Source: Lysobacterales bacterium
GTDB lineage: Bacteria; Pseudomonadota; Gammaproteobacteria; Xanthomonadales; SZUA-5
DNA: 41,340 nt
Assembly: GCA_022841325.1 (NCBI GenBank)
Contig: JALHRS010000053.1
Coordinates: 1-41,340, forward strand
Direction: 5' to 3'
Under the pieces are notes generated by a model. It saw only the letters and a list, made by a program, of their open reading frames with translations, was not told the origin of the DNA and ran no database searches. How positions within the stretch are numbered: position 1 is the first letter of the stretch; the number at the start of each line of letters is the position of its first letter. Positions 10,320-18,904 of this stretch are shown here, in pieces. The position numbers and the translations under genes are program-made.

Positions 10320-10405
10320 GCCGAGGGTACGCGCCGCAGGCGCGTTCCCCGGCACAGGAAACACCCCAAGCGCCGGGGAGCCGCTGCGCGGCACCCTCGG
10401 CCTAC
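10316..10405. repeat. Cloverleaf-type palindromic element
   Basis: Perfect 13-bp outer stem GTAGGCCGAGGGT (10316-10328) with ACCCTCGGCCTAC (10393-10405). It encloses three further perfect hairpins: CGCGCC/GGCGCG (10330-10335 with 10339-10344), CCCCGGC/GCCGGGG (10347-10353 with 10372-10378) and GCCGC/GCGGC (10380-10384 with 10388-10392). Only 0-2 unpaired bases separate the stems, giving a compact four-way junction in RNA or extruded DNA. The left arm overlaps the lipoprotein stop codon. No U-run follows. Confidence 0.8.
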
Positions 10406-10490
10406 GTCCGTTTCGATGGTTCATGGTCCGTGCGCAGTGTCGGGCCGAAACAGATGGCTCTCCATGAACCCATATCGCAAGTTCTTGATT

Positions 10491-10585
10491 CGTCATTGCG
10501 AGGAGCGCAGCGACGAAGCAATCCAGGATAGCGCCGCACGCCCCTGGATTGCTTCCCCCGGATCAAGTCCGGGGTCGCAATGACG
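10491..10585. repeat. Palindromic repeat element, copy B
   Basis: Shares with copy A (7644-7726) the left arm CGTCATTGCGAGGAGC, the inner arms GAAGCAATCCAG (10515-10526) and CTGGATTGCTTC (10544-10555), the end GCAATGACG, and the left flank CAAGTT-TTGAT. The right half differs: it carries an extra hairpin CCCCGGA-TCAAG-TCCGGGG (10556-10574), so this is a composite version. Confidence 0.85.
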
Positions 10586-10698
10586 CTTGGAATTCATGTC
10601 CGGTGAGCAGTGTCGAGCTGACACACGCGGCTCGAAATGACGCCAGGGATCCTTGAAGAGCACGATCAGCCCAGCAAAGCCCAATCCAACACCCGCTC

Positions 10699-10738
10699 TT
10701 CTTCGCGACGTTTCTGCCTTTCCTTCGCGTTCTTTGCG
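10699..10738. repeat. Nine-base TTCTTCGCG-type repeats
   Basis: TTCTTCGCG (10699-10707), TCCTTCGCG (10721-10729) and TTCTTTGCG (10730-10738). The same units occur at 17422-17439. It lies just beyond the 3' end of the minus-strand inositol-monophosphatase gene. Confidence 0.55.
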
Positions 10739-10800
10739 GCCCGCTCTTTACCCAAAACCCAAGACGATCACAGACAGGCAGGCCAGCGGACGTTGTAGTC

Positions 10801-11634
10801 TCAGTCCGCGCCCTGCCCCGCCGGAATCTCGGACAGCGTCCGCTTGTGGCGAGCTGCGATGGGTTTGATGCGGGCCACCATGGCCGCCGCCACCTTGAGA
10901 CTGCCGGCGATCAGATTGCCACTGTCGAACCAGTTTTCTTCGCCTTCGAAATCCAGCACCACGCCGCCGGCCTCACGCACCAGCAAGGCACCGGCCGCCA
11001 TATCCCAGGGCATCAGCCCGTATTCGAAGAAGCCGTCGAGGCGCCCGCAGGCCACATAGGCCAGGTCGAGCGCGGCCGAACCGGTGCGACGCAGATCTTC
11101 GGCGTCTTCGAGCAAGGCCTTGACCATGCGCATCTGGGTGGCGAAACGGGCACGCTGACGGAAGGGAAAGCCGGTCGCAATCAGGGCGCCGGGCATGCCC
11201 TGACGCGGGCTGACGCGGATGCGCCGGTCGTTGAGATAGGCACCACTGCCCTTGCTGGCGTGGAAAATCTCGTCGCGCACCGGATCGTAGATCACACCGT
11301 GCTGGATCACGCCGTCTTCCATCAGGGCGATGGAGACCGAGCAATGCGGAAAACCGCGCATGAAGTTGCTGGTGCCATCGATGGGATCGATCACCCACAC
11401 ATAGCGCGAATTCCCCAGACGACCGGACTCCTCGCCCCAGATCGCGTGATCGGGATAGGATTTGCGGATTTCCTTGATGATCTCGATTTCCGCCAGCTTG
11501 TCGGCTTCGGTGACGAAGTCGTACTGGCTCTTTTCGGTCACGGCGATGGCGTCGGCGCGATGAATGCTGCGCTGGATCACAGTGCCCGCCCGGCGCGCTG
11601 CCGCGATCGCGATGTTGACAGCAGGCTTGGCCAT
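10801..11634 (-). CDS. suhB: Inositol-1-monophosphatase family protein (SuhB-like)
   Basis: Mg2+-dependent, Li+-sensitive phosphatase family; in gammaproteobacteria SuhB also joins the rRNA transcription antitermination complex, which is known for the family and not shown here. Metal-site motifs are GEES (67-70) and WVIDPIDGTSNF (80-91), and the distal motif is WDMAAGALLVREAGG. ATG 11634 (MAKPAVNIAIAAARRAG) matches the family start; an upstream TTG at 11658 is less likely. 277 residues, full length. It follows sufS by 95 bases on the same strand with a small hairpin between, so it may be co-transcribed at low level or separate. Confidence 0.9.
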   Translation of the reverse strand: MAKPAVNIAIAAARRAGTVIQRSIHRADAIAVTEKSQYDFVTEADKLAEIEIIKEIRKSYPDHAIWGEESGRLGNSRYVWVIDPIDGTSNFMRGFPHCSVSIALMEDGVIQHGVIYDPVRDEIFHASKGSGAYLNDRRIRVSPRQGMPGALIATGFPFRQRARFATQMRMVKALLEDAEDLRRTGSAALDLAYVACGRLDGFFEYGLMPWDMAAGALLVREAGGVVLDFEGEENWFDSGNLIAGSLKVAAAMVARIKPIAARHKRTLSEIPAGQGAD

Positions 11635-11694
11635 GGGCGCTATTCCGGGTTCGGTCAAAAGAGCCGCGTAGGTTAACAGACCCGACCGACCGCA

Positions 11695-11709
11695 CCCAAG
11701 GAACTTGGG
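11695..11709 (-). terminator. Small hairpin after sufS
   Basis: CCCAAG-GAA-CTTGGG, 6-bp stem with 3-base loop, 20 bases after the sufS stop. No U-run, so it is a weak candidate for the end of the suf transcript. Confidence 0.3.
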
Positions 11710-11729
11710 CCGATCCGGCAGGTCCCGAT

Positions 11730-12944
11730 TCAGCCGAGCATGCCGCGGGCCTTGGCCAGCGCCACCAGGAAGCGATCGACCTCATCAGCAGTGTTGTAGA
11801 AAGCCAGCGAAGCCCGCAAGGTGGCGTTGACACCAAAACGCTGCATCAGCGGATGCGCACAATGCTGACCCGAGCGCACTGCCACGCCCTCCAGATCCAG
11901 CAATACCGCCAGATCCGTGGCGTGGGCACCGTCGATGACGAAACTGGCCACCGCCACCCGATCCCGCGCGCTGCCGATGAAGCGCAGCCCGGGGACCGCC
12001 GCAAGGCCCGCACGCAGGCGCGCGCCCAGTGCCTGTTCGTGTGCCGCCAGCGCCGCCAGATCCTGGGCCTGCAGATAGGCTATGGCCGCCGCCAGTCCGA
12101 CAAAGCCGGCGATATTCGGCGTGCCCGCCTCGAAACGACGCGGTGGCGGTGCATAGACGGTGCCGTCGAAGCTGACCGATTCGATCATTTCTCCACCACC
12201 GATCCACGGCGGCATCGCTTCCAGCAGCTCCCGTCGCGCCCACAGCGCGCCGGTACCGGTGGGTCCGAACAGCTTGTGGCCGGTAAAGACGTAGAAATCG
12301 CAGCCGAGCTCGGAGACGTTGACCGGCATGTGTGGGACTGCCTGCGAACCATCGACCAGCAGGGCGATGCCGCGGGTGCGGGTGTGCTCGGCGATGGCGG
12401 CGATCGGGTTGACCGTGCCGAGCACATTCGACACATGCACCAGAGCGAGCAGCTGCGTGCGCTCGTTGAGCAGGCCGTAGAGAGCCTCCAGGTCGAGCGA
12501 GCCGTCGTCGTGGATGGGGGCCACCCGCAGCACGGCACCGCTGCGCTCGCACAGCAGCTGCCAGGGCACGATATTGGCGTGATGCTCCATCTGGCTGACG
12601 ACCACCTCGTCACCGGCCTTCAGACGTGGCGCCAGCCAGGAATGCGCGACCAGATTGATCGCCATCGTGGTGCCGCTGGTCAGCACCACATCCTGCGCCG
12701 ACGCAGCACCGATGAAGCCGGCAATGCGCTCGCGCGACTGCTCGTACAGCGTGGTTGCTTCCTCGCTCAGCGTATGCACGGCGCGCGCCACATTGGCATT
12801 GTGTTGCCTGTAGAAGCTGTCTACGGCCTCGATGACCACCGCTGGTTTCTGTGCCGTGTTGGCGTTGTCGAAATAGATCAATGGCTTGCCGTGGATCTCA
12901 CGGCGCAGAATGGGAAAGTCGTCACGCAGCGCTTCAATAGTCAT
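11730..12944 (-). CDS. sufS: Cysteine desulfurase SufS
   Basis: PLP-dependent group II cysteine desulfurase that takes sulfur from cysteine for Fe-S cluster assembly on SufBCD. Seen: PLP-site His in MEHHANIVPW (H121/H122), VDGSQAVPHMPV, Schiff-base lysine K224 in TGHKLFGPTGTGALW, and catalytic C362 in RSGQHCAHPLMQRFG. 404 residues, full length. The N-terminal block reads YFDNANTAQKP, with Asn where the family mostly has Ala (DNAAT). Last gene of the suf run. No sufE or sufU partner is visible in this window. The spacer to sufD carries a REP-like palindrome. Confidence 0.95.
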   Translation of the reverse strand: MTIEALRDDFPILRREIHGKPLIYFDNANTAQKPAVVIEAVDSFYRQHNANVARAVHTLSEEATTLYEQSRERIAGFIGAASAQDVVLTSGTTMAINLVAHSWLAPRLKAGDEVVVSQMEHHANIVPWQLLCERSGAVLRVAPIHDDGSLDLEALYGLLNERTQLLALVHVSNVLGTVNPIAAIAEHTRTRGIALLVDGSQAVPHMPVNVSELGCDFYVFTGHKLFGPTGTGALWARRELLEAMPPWIGGGEMIESVSFDGTVYAPPPRRFEAGTPNIAGFVGLAAAIAYLQAQDLAALAAHEQALGARLRAGLAAVPGLRFIGSARDRVAVASFVIDGAHATDLAVLLDLEGVAVRSGQHCAHPLMQRFGVNATLRASLAFYNTADEVDRFLVALAKARGMLG

Positions 12945-13001
12945 CGGATCATCTGCTTCCAGATTGAGTGGCAGGCAGGGCGGCGCATGCAGCGTCCGGC
13001 A

Positions 13002-13028
13002 CCTGCGGGAGCGGCTTCAGCCGCGACG
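13002..13028. repeat. REP-like palindrome between sufD and sufS
   Basis: CCTGCGGGAGCGGCTTCAGC continuing into CGCGACG; core hairpin GCGGC-TTCA-GCCGC at 13011-13024. This is the GGAGCGGCTTCAGCCGCGAC type of REP found scattered in pseudomonads and xanthomonads. It lies in the 102-base sufD-sufS spacer and would be transcribed in the suf mRNA. Confidence 0.75.
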
Positions 13029-13046
13029 CTGCTGCACCGTCAACGA

Positions 13047-14287
13047 TCAATCCATCGGCCCCTGGGGCAGATGCACGGCCACCCGCTCGGCGAGCGCAGC
13101 GCGCAGCGTCTCGTCGGCCACGGCCGACAGCACCTCGCCGCCAAAAGCCAGCGTCAGCATCTGTCGCGCCAGCGCCATCGGTATGCCGCGCGAGCGCAGA
13201 TAGAACAGCACCTTGTCATCAAGCTGGCCGACGGTGGCACCGTGCGAGCACACCACTTCGTCGGCTTCGATCACCAGTTCCGGCTTGGTATCGATCTCGG
13301 CATGCGCAGACAGCAGCAGATTTGCCGTCTTCAGATGGGCTTCGGTCTGGTCGGCGCCCGGCGCCACCGTGATCAGGCCGTCGAAGACCGAGCGCGCACG
13401 CGCATTGGCAATCGCCTTCCACAGGGTCTTCGACTGGGCAGCACCGGCCGCGTGGGTCAGGGCCAGCTGGGTGTCGTGATGCTGCCGTCCCTGCAGCGCG
13501 ACCAGTCCATGGACCTTGGCAATGGCGCCGGCGGCCGCCAGCTGCAGCTGCAGATCGTGCCGCGACCACAGACCGCCCATTTCCAGCACCACCAGCGAGA
13601 CCTGCGCTCCAGCAGCGCAGCGAATCCGGGTCTGCTGCACCGATTGCGCCTTGGCGCCCGTTTCCTGCAGGCGTATCAGCGTCAGCTGCGCACCAGCTTG
13701 CAGATCGACGTCGAGCAGCACATTGCTGAGCCCTGCGGCCTCGTCGGCACCGAACCAGTGTTCCATCAAGGTGATCGAGGCGCCCGCGCACACGTTGAGC
13801 TGCAGACGCGATTGCGACAGTCCCAGCGCGTCGTGCTGCAGGGCGAGCCGCCAGATGCCGTTTACCGTTCCAGCCACATCGAGCGTGAGGCACTCGGTGG
13901 TGCCAGCCTGATTGAGCAGACGGAAAGCATCCGCCGCACCCGGCTCAGGTTGCAGGAGCGACCTTGCGTCGCGACCAGCGGCGTCCGTTTGTGAGGTCGC
14001 TGCGACGGACAAGGACAGACCTGCAGGCGCATCGGGATTCAGTGTCCAGCCGCCCGCTGTCAGCGTTGCCAGGGTTCCACTGAGGCCCGCCAGTTCGGGT
14101 GTGACCATGGCCGGCGTATGGCCGGCGGCCGGATCCAGCGCCTGCAGGCCACGCAGCGAGCTGTAGCGCCAGGATTCCACCTTGGGCGTGGGCAGACCTG
14201 CGGCCACGAAGTGGCGTCGGGCTTCAACCGCAGCGGGCTCGACAGATTCCGGCAGCGCCGCGAGCAGGCGTTCGGCCAGGGTGTCGC

Positions 14288-14291
<4 letters not shown>
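13047..14291 (-). CDS. sufD: Fe-S assembly scaffold component SufD
   Basis: SufD pairs with SufB and SufC in the cytoplasmic SufBC2D scaffold. Seen: N-terminal helical part with the WRYSSLRGL block, then a long beta-helix core (SRLQLNVCAGASITLMEHWFG onward) and the C-terminal SUF family signature KPELVIEADEVVCSHGATVGQLDD followed by FYLRSRGIPMALARQMLTLAF. 414 residues. ATG at 14291 overlaps the sufC TGA as ATGA, implying translational coupling. Residues 106-114 (GRDARSLLQ) are the translation of a REP-like palindrome at 13951-13976, set in the linker ahead of the beta-helix core; the reading frame stays open. Confidence 0.93.
13951..13976. repeat. REP-like palindrome inside the sufD coding sequence
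   Basis: TGCAGGAGCGACCTTGCGTC then GCGACC; hairpin GCGAC (13958-13962) with GTCGC (13968-13972). A second GTCG-CTG-CGAC mini-hairpin follows at 13996-14006. It is translated on the minus strand as GRDARSLLQ, a peptide that REP elements of this type typically encode when read through. Confidence 0.7.
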
Positions 14292-15049
<758 letters not shown>

Positions 15050-15051
15050 TT

Positions 15052-15561
15052 TCAGTCCAACTCCAGAAGTTTTTTCTTCATTGCGACACGAATCTCGTCC
15101 AGGCGTTCGGGCGCAATCGCTTCGGCGTCCGCGAAATCCTGTGTCCGGCCGATAGCGAGCTTGTTGGCGACCAGAGCATCCTTGCTGAGGCAAGCTACAG
15201 GTACGCCGCCCAGGATCCCGGCGACGCGATTCGCGTACGCTTCTTCAAACACCAGCCCCGTTGCAAAGTTCAGCAGATCAATGCGATAGGGTTCGCGACC
15301 CAATTGCACCACCACTTTCCCTTCCACCCATTCGCCAACATCCGGAGCCAGCTCGGGAAAGCCGAATTCCGCCAGCAGACGCGCCACCACCATCGCCGAC
15401 TCAGGCTTCGGCGCCAGCCACAGATCCAGGTCCTTGGTGTATCGCTCGTGTCCGTGCGCAGCCAGCGCGTAGGCGCCGACTACGAGGAATTCAGCGCCGG
15501 ATTCCTGTAACAACGCGAGCAACTCGCTCCAGTCTTGGGGGATTTTCGCCGGTCCAGCCAT
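15052..15561 (-). CDS. Nucleotidyltransferase-fold protein (DUF6036/AbiEii-like) inside suf operon
   Basis: 169 residues with a minimal nucleotidyltransferase fold: FLVVGAYALAAHGHERYTKD ending in DLDLW (G29, D44, D46), third acidic site in YRIDLLNFATG (D95), and the C-terminal signature LSKDALVANKLAIGRTQDFA continuing to DAEAI, typical of stand-alone NTases related to AbiEii/MNT antiphage and toxin-antitoxin enzymes. The first motif has Gly-Ala where GG or GS is usual. It lies between sufB and sufC on the same strand and ends two bases before sufC. Base composition looks lower in GC than the suf genes, suggesting acquisition. Substrate and partner unknown; it has no expected role in Fe-S assembly. 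Confidence 0.85.
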   Translation of the reverse strand: MAGPAKIPQDWSELLALLQESGAEFLVVGAYALAAHGHERYTKDLDLWLAPKPESAMVVARLLAEFGFPELAPDVGEWVEGKVVVQLGREPYRIDLLNFATGLVFEEAYANRVAGILGGVPVACLSKDALVANKLAIGRTQDFADAEAIAPERLDEIRVAMKKKLLELD

Positions 15562-15730
15562 TGTGAATTGCCCTAAGTTCGTCCAGCGCCCTGAATCCCG
15601 AGGTCACATCCTCGCCGCTGCGCGGCGCTGACACCTGGGCAGTATCCTCGCCGGTCAAGGTTCTTGCCCATCGCCGGCCCACGACTACCGCCTCGACTAT
15701 CGCGGCGACGTTTCTGATCTCTCCTCCCAT
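15491..15730 (-). CDS. Possible small protein upstream of the nucleotidyltransferase
   Basis: 79-codon open frame, MGGEIRNVAAIVEAVVVGRR onward. It has a good Shine-Dalgarno (GGAG, 8 bases before ATG) but no recognisable family, uses several AGA/AGG codons unlike the neighbours, and overlaps the start of the nucleotidyltransferase by about 70 bases in another frame. It could be a small partner, a leader peptide or chance. A palindrome lies just upstream at 15743-15758. Confidence 0.3.
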   Translation of the reverse strand: MGGEIRNVAAIVEAVVVGRRWARTLTGEDTAQVSAPRSGEDVTSGFRALDELRAIHNGWTGENPPRLERVARVVTGIRR

Positions 15731-15742
15731 GGCGTCACTCCA

Positions 15743-15758
15743 AAGTCAGTTTTGACTT
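15743..15758. promoter_or_regulatory. Palindrome AAGTCA-N4-TGACTT
   Basis: Perfect 6-bp arms AAGTCA (15743-15748) and TGACTT (15753-15758) in the sufB-nucleotidyltransferase spacer, 13 bases upstream of the small open frame. Candidate operator or small hairpin. A possible minus-strand promoter (TTGCTG, 16 bases, TATAGG) lies just upstream near 15783-15810. Confidence 0.35.
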
Positions 15759-15812
15759 GCCAACGAGCCCAACGCGCCAACCCTATAGCTGATCGCGCTG
15801 AATCAGCAAAAC

Positions 15813-17285
<1,473 letters not shown>

Positions 17286-17421
17286 AACCCACTCCCTGAA
17301 ATCTCGTACAACGCAGGCGCATCCCGGTTCTGACCGGCCGTGCCTGCACTCGGTGCCATGCGCTCGGTTTCCGTGATCATCCGCATCTTCATGACAGCCT
17401 TGCTGGCGTCCTTTCTGCTGT

Positions 17422-17439
17422 TTCTTCGCGTCCTTCGCG
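17422..17439. repeat. Nine-base TTCTTCGCG/TCCTTCGCG repeats
   Basis: Two adjacent nonamers, TTCTTCGCG (17422-17430) and TCCTTCGCG (17431-17439), in the spacer between the regulator and sufB. Same units as at 10699-10738. Confidence 0.55.
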
Positions 17440-17461
17440 TCCCGCTTTTCTCACGGCGCGG

Positions 17462-17917
17462 TCATACGGTGACGCTCGTCAGCCGCTCGACGCTGACCTT
17501 GGGCTGCCACTGCCGACTGGGTGCGGCCATGTCGACCAGCGTGACCTCGCGCAGCGCGCTTTCGACAGCGGCGCTGATCTTGCGCAGATTGCTCGATACC
17601 GTGCAGAAGTTCTCGCGACCACACATGCCGTGGTGAATGCTGCACTCGGTCATCCCGAGCGGACCTTCGATGGCCGCGATGATGTCGGCGATGCTGATCT
17701 CATTCGCGGGCCGGGCCAGGCGATAGCCGCCAGCGGCGCCGCGAGTGGATTGCACCAGGCCCACCTGAGCGAGCTGCTTCAACAGTTTGGACACAGTCGG
17801 CGACTCCAGCCGGGTGCGCTCGGCCAGGGCCTGCGCACTCAGCAAGCCACCGGCTTCGTCAGCCAGACAGGCCATCAGCACGGTCGCGTAATCAGCCAGT
17901 TTGGAGAGTCGGAACAA
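17462..17917 (-). CDS. Rrf2-family SUF system regulator (IscR/SufR-like)
   Basis: Winged-helix transcription factor sensing Fe-S status and controlling the suf genes; fits the Xanthomonas-type SUF regulator family of Rrf2 proteins. 151 residues: recognition-helix region LSAQALAERTRLESPTVSKL, wing STRGAAGGYRLARP, and three cluster-ligand cysteines in TECSIHHGMCGRENFC (C92, C99, C105). The start is TTG 17917: the family N-terminus (FRLSKLADYATVLMACLA) begins right there, and the next ATG would cut the DNA-binding domain. It heads the suf gene run. An IscR type-1-like palindrome overlaps its promoter, so autoregulation is expected. Confidence 0.92.
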   Translation of the reverse strand: MFRLSKLADYATVLMACLADEAGGLLSAQALAERTRLESPTVSKLLKQLAQVGLVQSTRGAAGGYRLARPANEISIADIIAAIEGPLGMTECSIHHGMCGRENFCTVSSNLRKISAAVESALREVTLVDMAAPSRQWQPKVSVERLTSVTV

Positions 17918-17940
17918 GAAGCTTCAGCCTGTGGCGATTC

Positions 17941-17983
17941 ATACAGGACTAAAATAGTACCAATTGTGTGGAAGGCGCATCAA
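17941..17983 (-). promoter_or_regulatory. suf promoter with IscR type-1-like operator
   Basis: On the + strand, 17941-17965 begins ATACAGGACTAAAATAGT and matches the known 25-base IscR type-1 consensus at about 17 positions (ATAS at one end, central GACT-N5-AGT). On the minus strand a -35 TTGATG (17978-17983), 18-base spacer and -10 TACTAT (17954-17959) overlap it, so a bound regulator would block RNA polymerase. The start codon is 24 bases downstream. Confidence 0.6.
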
Positions 17984-18000
17984 GGGTCTGCCAGATCCGT

Positions 18001-18888
18001 TCAGCGCAGAGTCGATTGCAGCAGCGCCAGGGCCTCGTGCACGGCGCCCGCAATGTCATCCGGCCGTTCGGCCACGGTCAGTTCGGCCACCAGCAACTGG
18101 CCCCTGTCCGCAACGGCTGCGCAGCCGGCACAGAAGTCCAGGTGCGCCGCCAGGCAAGCGCTGGCATAGATCCGGGTGGCGACGCTGTGCCGCAGCACGC
18201 GCGCCAGAACCTCGGCGCCGGCGAGACGCCGAATCCCGGCGACCGGCCCTCGTCGCAGCTCGATGAAAGCCGCCAGCGGCAGCGCTCGCGGCGCATCGGC
18301 AGGATACTGCTCCGCCGGCAGGAGTTTGGGCTGCTGCAGATGCGGCAGCGCCTGGATGCCACCGTCCGACACTCGCGCCAGCGGCAGCAGATCGTCCGCC
18401 AGCCGTTGCCAACCCAGCGCCAGCGCGACGCGGGCGAAGGTGGACTTGCCGATACCGCTGGGCGCGCAGAACAGCAGTGCCTTGCCGTCCTCGCCCCTGA
18501 GGGCACTGGCGTGGATGACATGGACGCCATGATGAGCCAGCGCGTGCAGCAGCACCGGCCCTTCCAGCGCCTCGCGCATCAGCTGTGGCGAATCCGCCTC
18601 GCGCAGCACCGCGTAACGCGAGCTGGCGGCATCGAAGCGATAGGCCCCGAACTGGGCCAGCTCCAGATCGAAGATCGGCCCAGCCTCGGCCACGGCCACC
18701 CGCACCGGTGTCTCGCACAATTCGGCGGACAGCGTAGTCCCGAAGGTCGGGGTGATCGCCGCGGTGCCGCTCAACAGCTCCGGGTCATGCCTGAAGCGAT
18801 ATCCGGCTGCCGAGATCTGGTGCGGTATGGACTGACTCATCGAGCTTAGGGGCAGGTGCCGTGGACAGCGACGAACTCTAGCCCGCAT
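18001..18888 (-). CDS. HPr kinase-like P-loop protein
   Basis: 295 residues. P-loop CAPSGIGKST (141-150), followed by LADDLLPLA with paired Asp (165-166), in the arrangement of the HPr kinase/phosphorylase C-terminal domain; VIHASALRGEDGKALLF precedes it as in HprK-related kinases. The N-terminal 110 residues are not the canonical HprK N-domain. Phosphotransfer activity and target are unknown; no HPr or PTS gene is visible here. ATG 18888 has AGGTG nine bases upstream; ATG 18840 (MSQSIPHQISAAGYRF) is a possible later start without such a site. It lies downstream of rsmE on the same strand, with 16 bases between. Confidence 0.75.
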   Translation of the reverse strand: MRARVRRCPRHLPLSSMSQSIPHQISAAGYRFRHDPELLSGTAAITPTFGTTLSAELCETPVRVAVAEAGPIFDLELAQFGAYRFDAASSRYAVLREADSPQLMREALEGPVLLHALAHHGVHVIHASALRGEDGKALLFCAPSGIGKSTFARVALALGWQRLADDLLPLARVSDGGIQALPHLQQPKLLPAEQYPADAPRALPLAAFIELRRGPVAGIRRLAGAEVLARVLRHSVATRIYASACLAAHLDFCAGCAAVADRGQLLVAELTVAERPDDIAGAVHEALALLQSTLR

Positions 18889-18904
18889 TTCTCACACCTG
18901 CGAA

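Larger units (their letters stand above)
10320..10800. other. 480-bp gene-free repeat-rich interval
   Basis: No credible gene on either strand. It contains, left to right, the cloverleaf element, a 9-bp inverted repeat GGTTCATGG/CCATGAACC (10418-10426 with 10462-10470), palindromic element copy B (10491-10585), a degenerate stretch around 10600-10640 resembling the right flank of copy A (a GAGCAGTGTCGAG-type sequence), and nine-base TTCTTCGCG-type repeats at 10699-10738. It lies between the ends of two convergent genes, a position where such repeats accumulate. Confidence 0.7.

Noticed and set aside
11853..13994. 713-codon + strand open frame across sufS and sufD
   Set aside because: Runs antisense through two conserved genes and the REP spacer; composition is Arg/His/Gln-rich without domain motifs.
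15053..15193. Extended SufC start upstream of 15049
   Set aside because: The extension overlaps the nucleotidyltransferase in another frame and has no family similarity; MLEINNLHAK is the normal SufC start.
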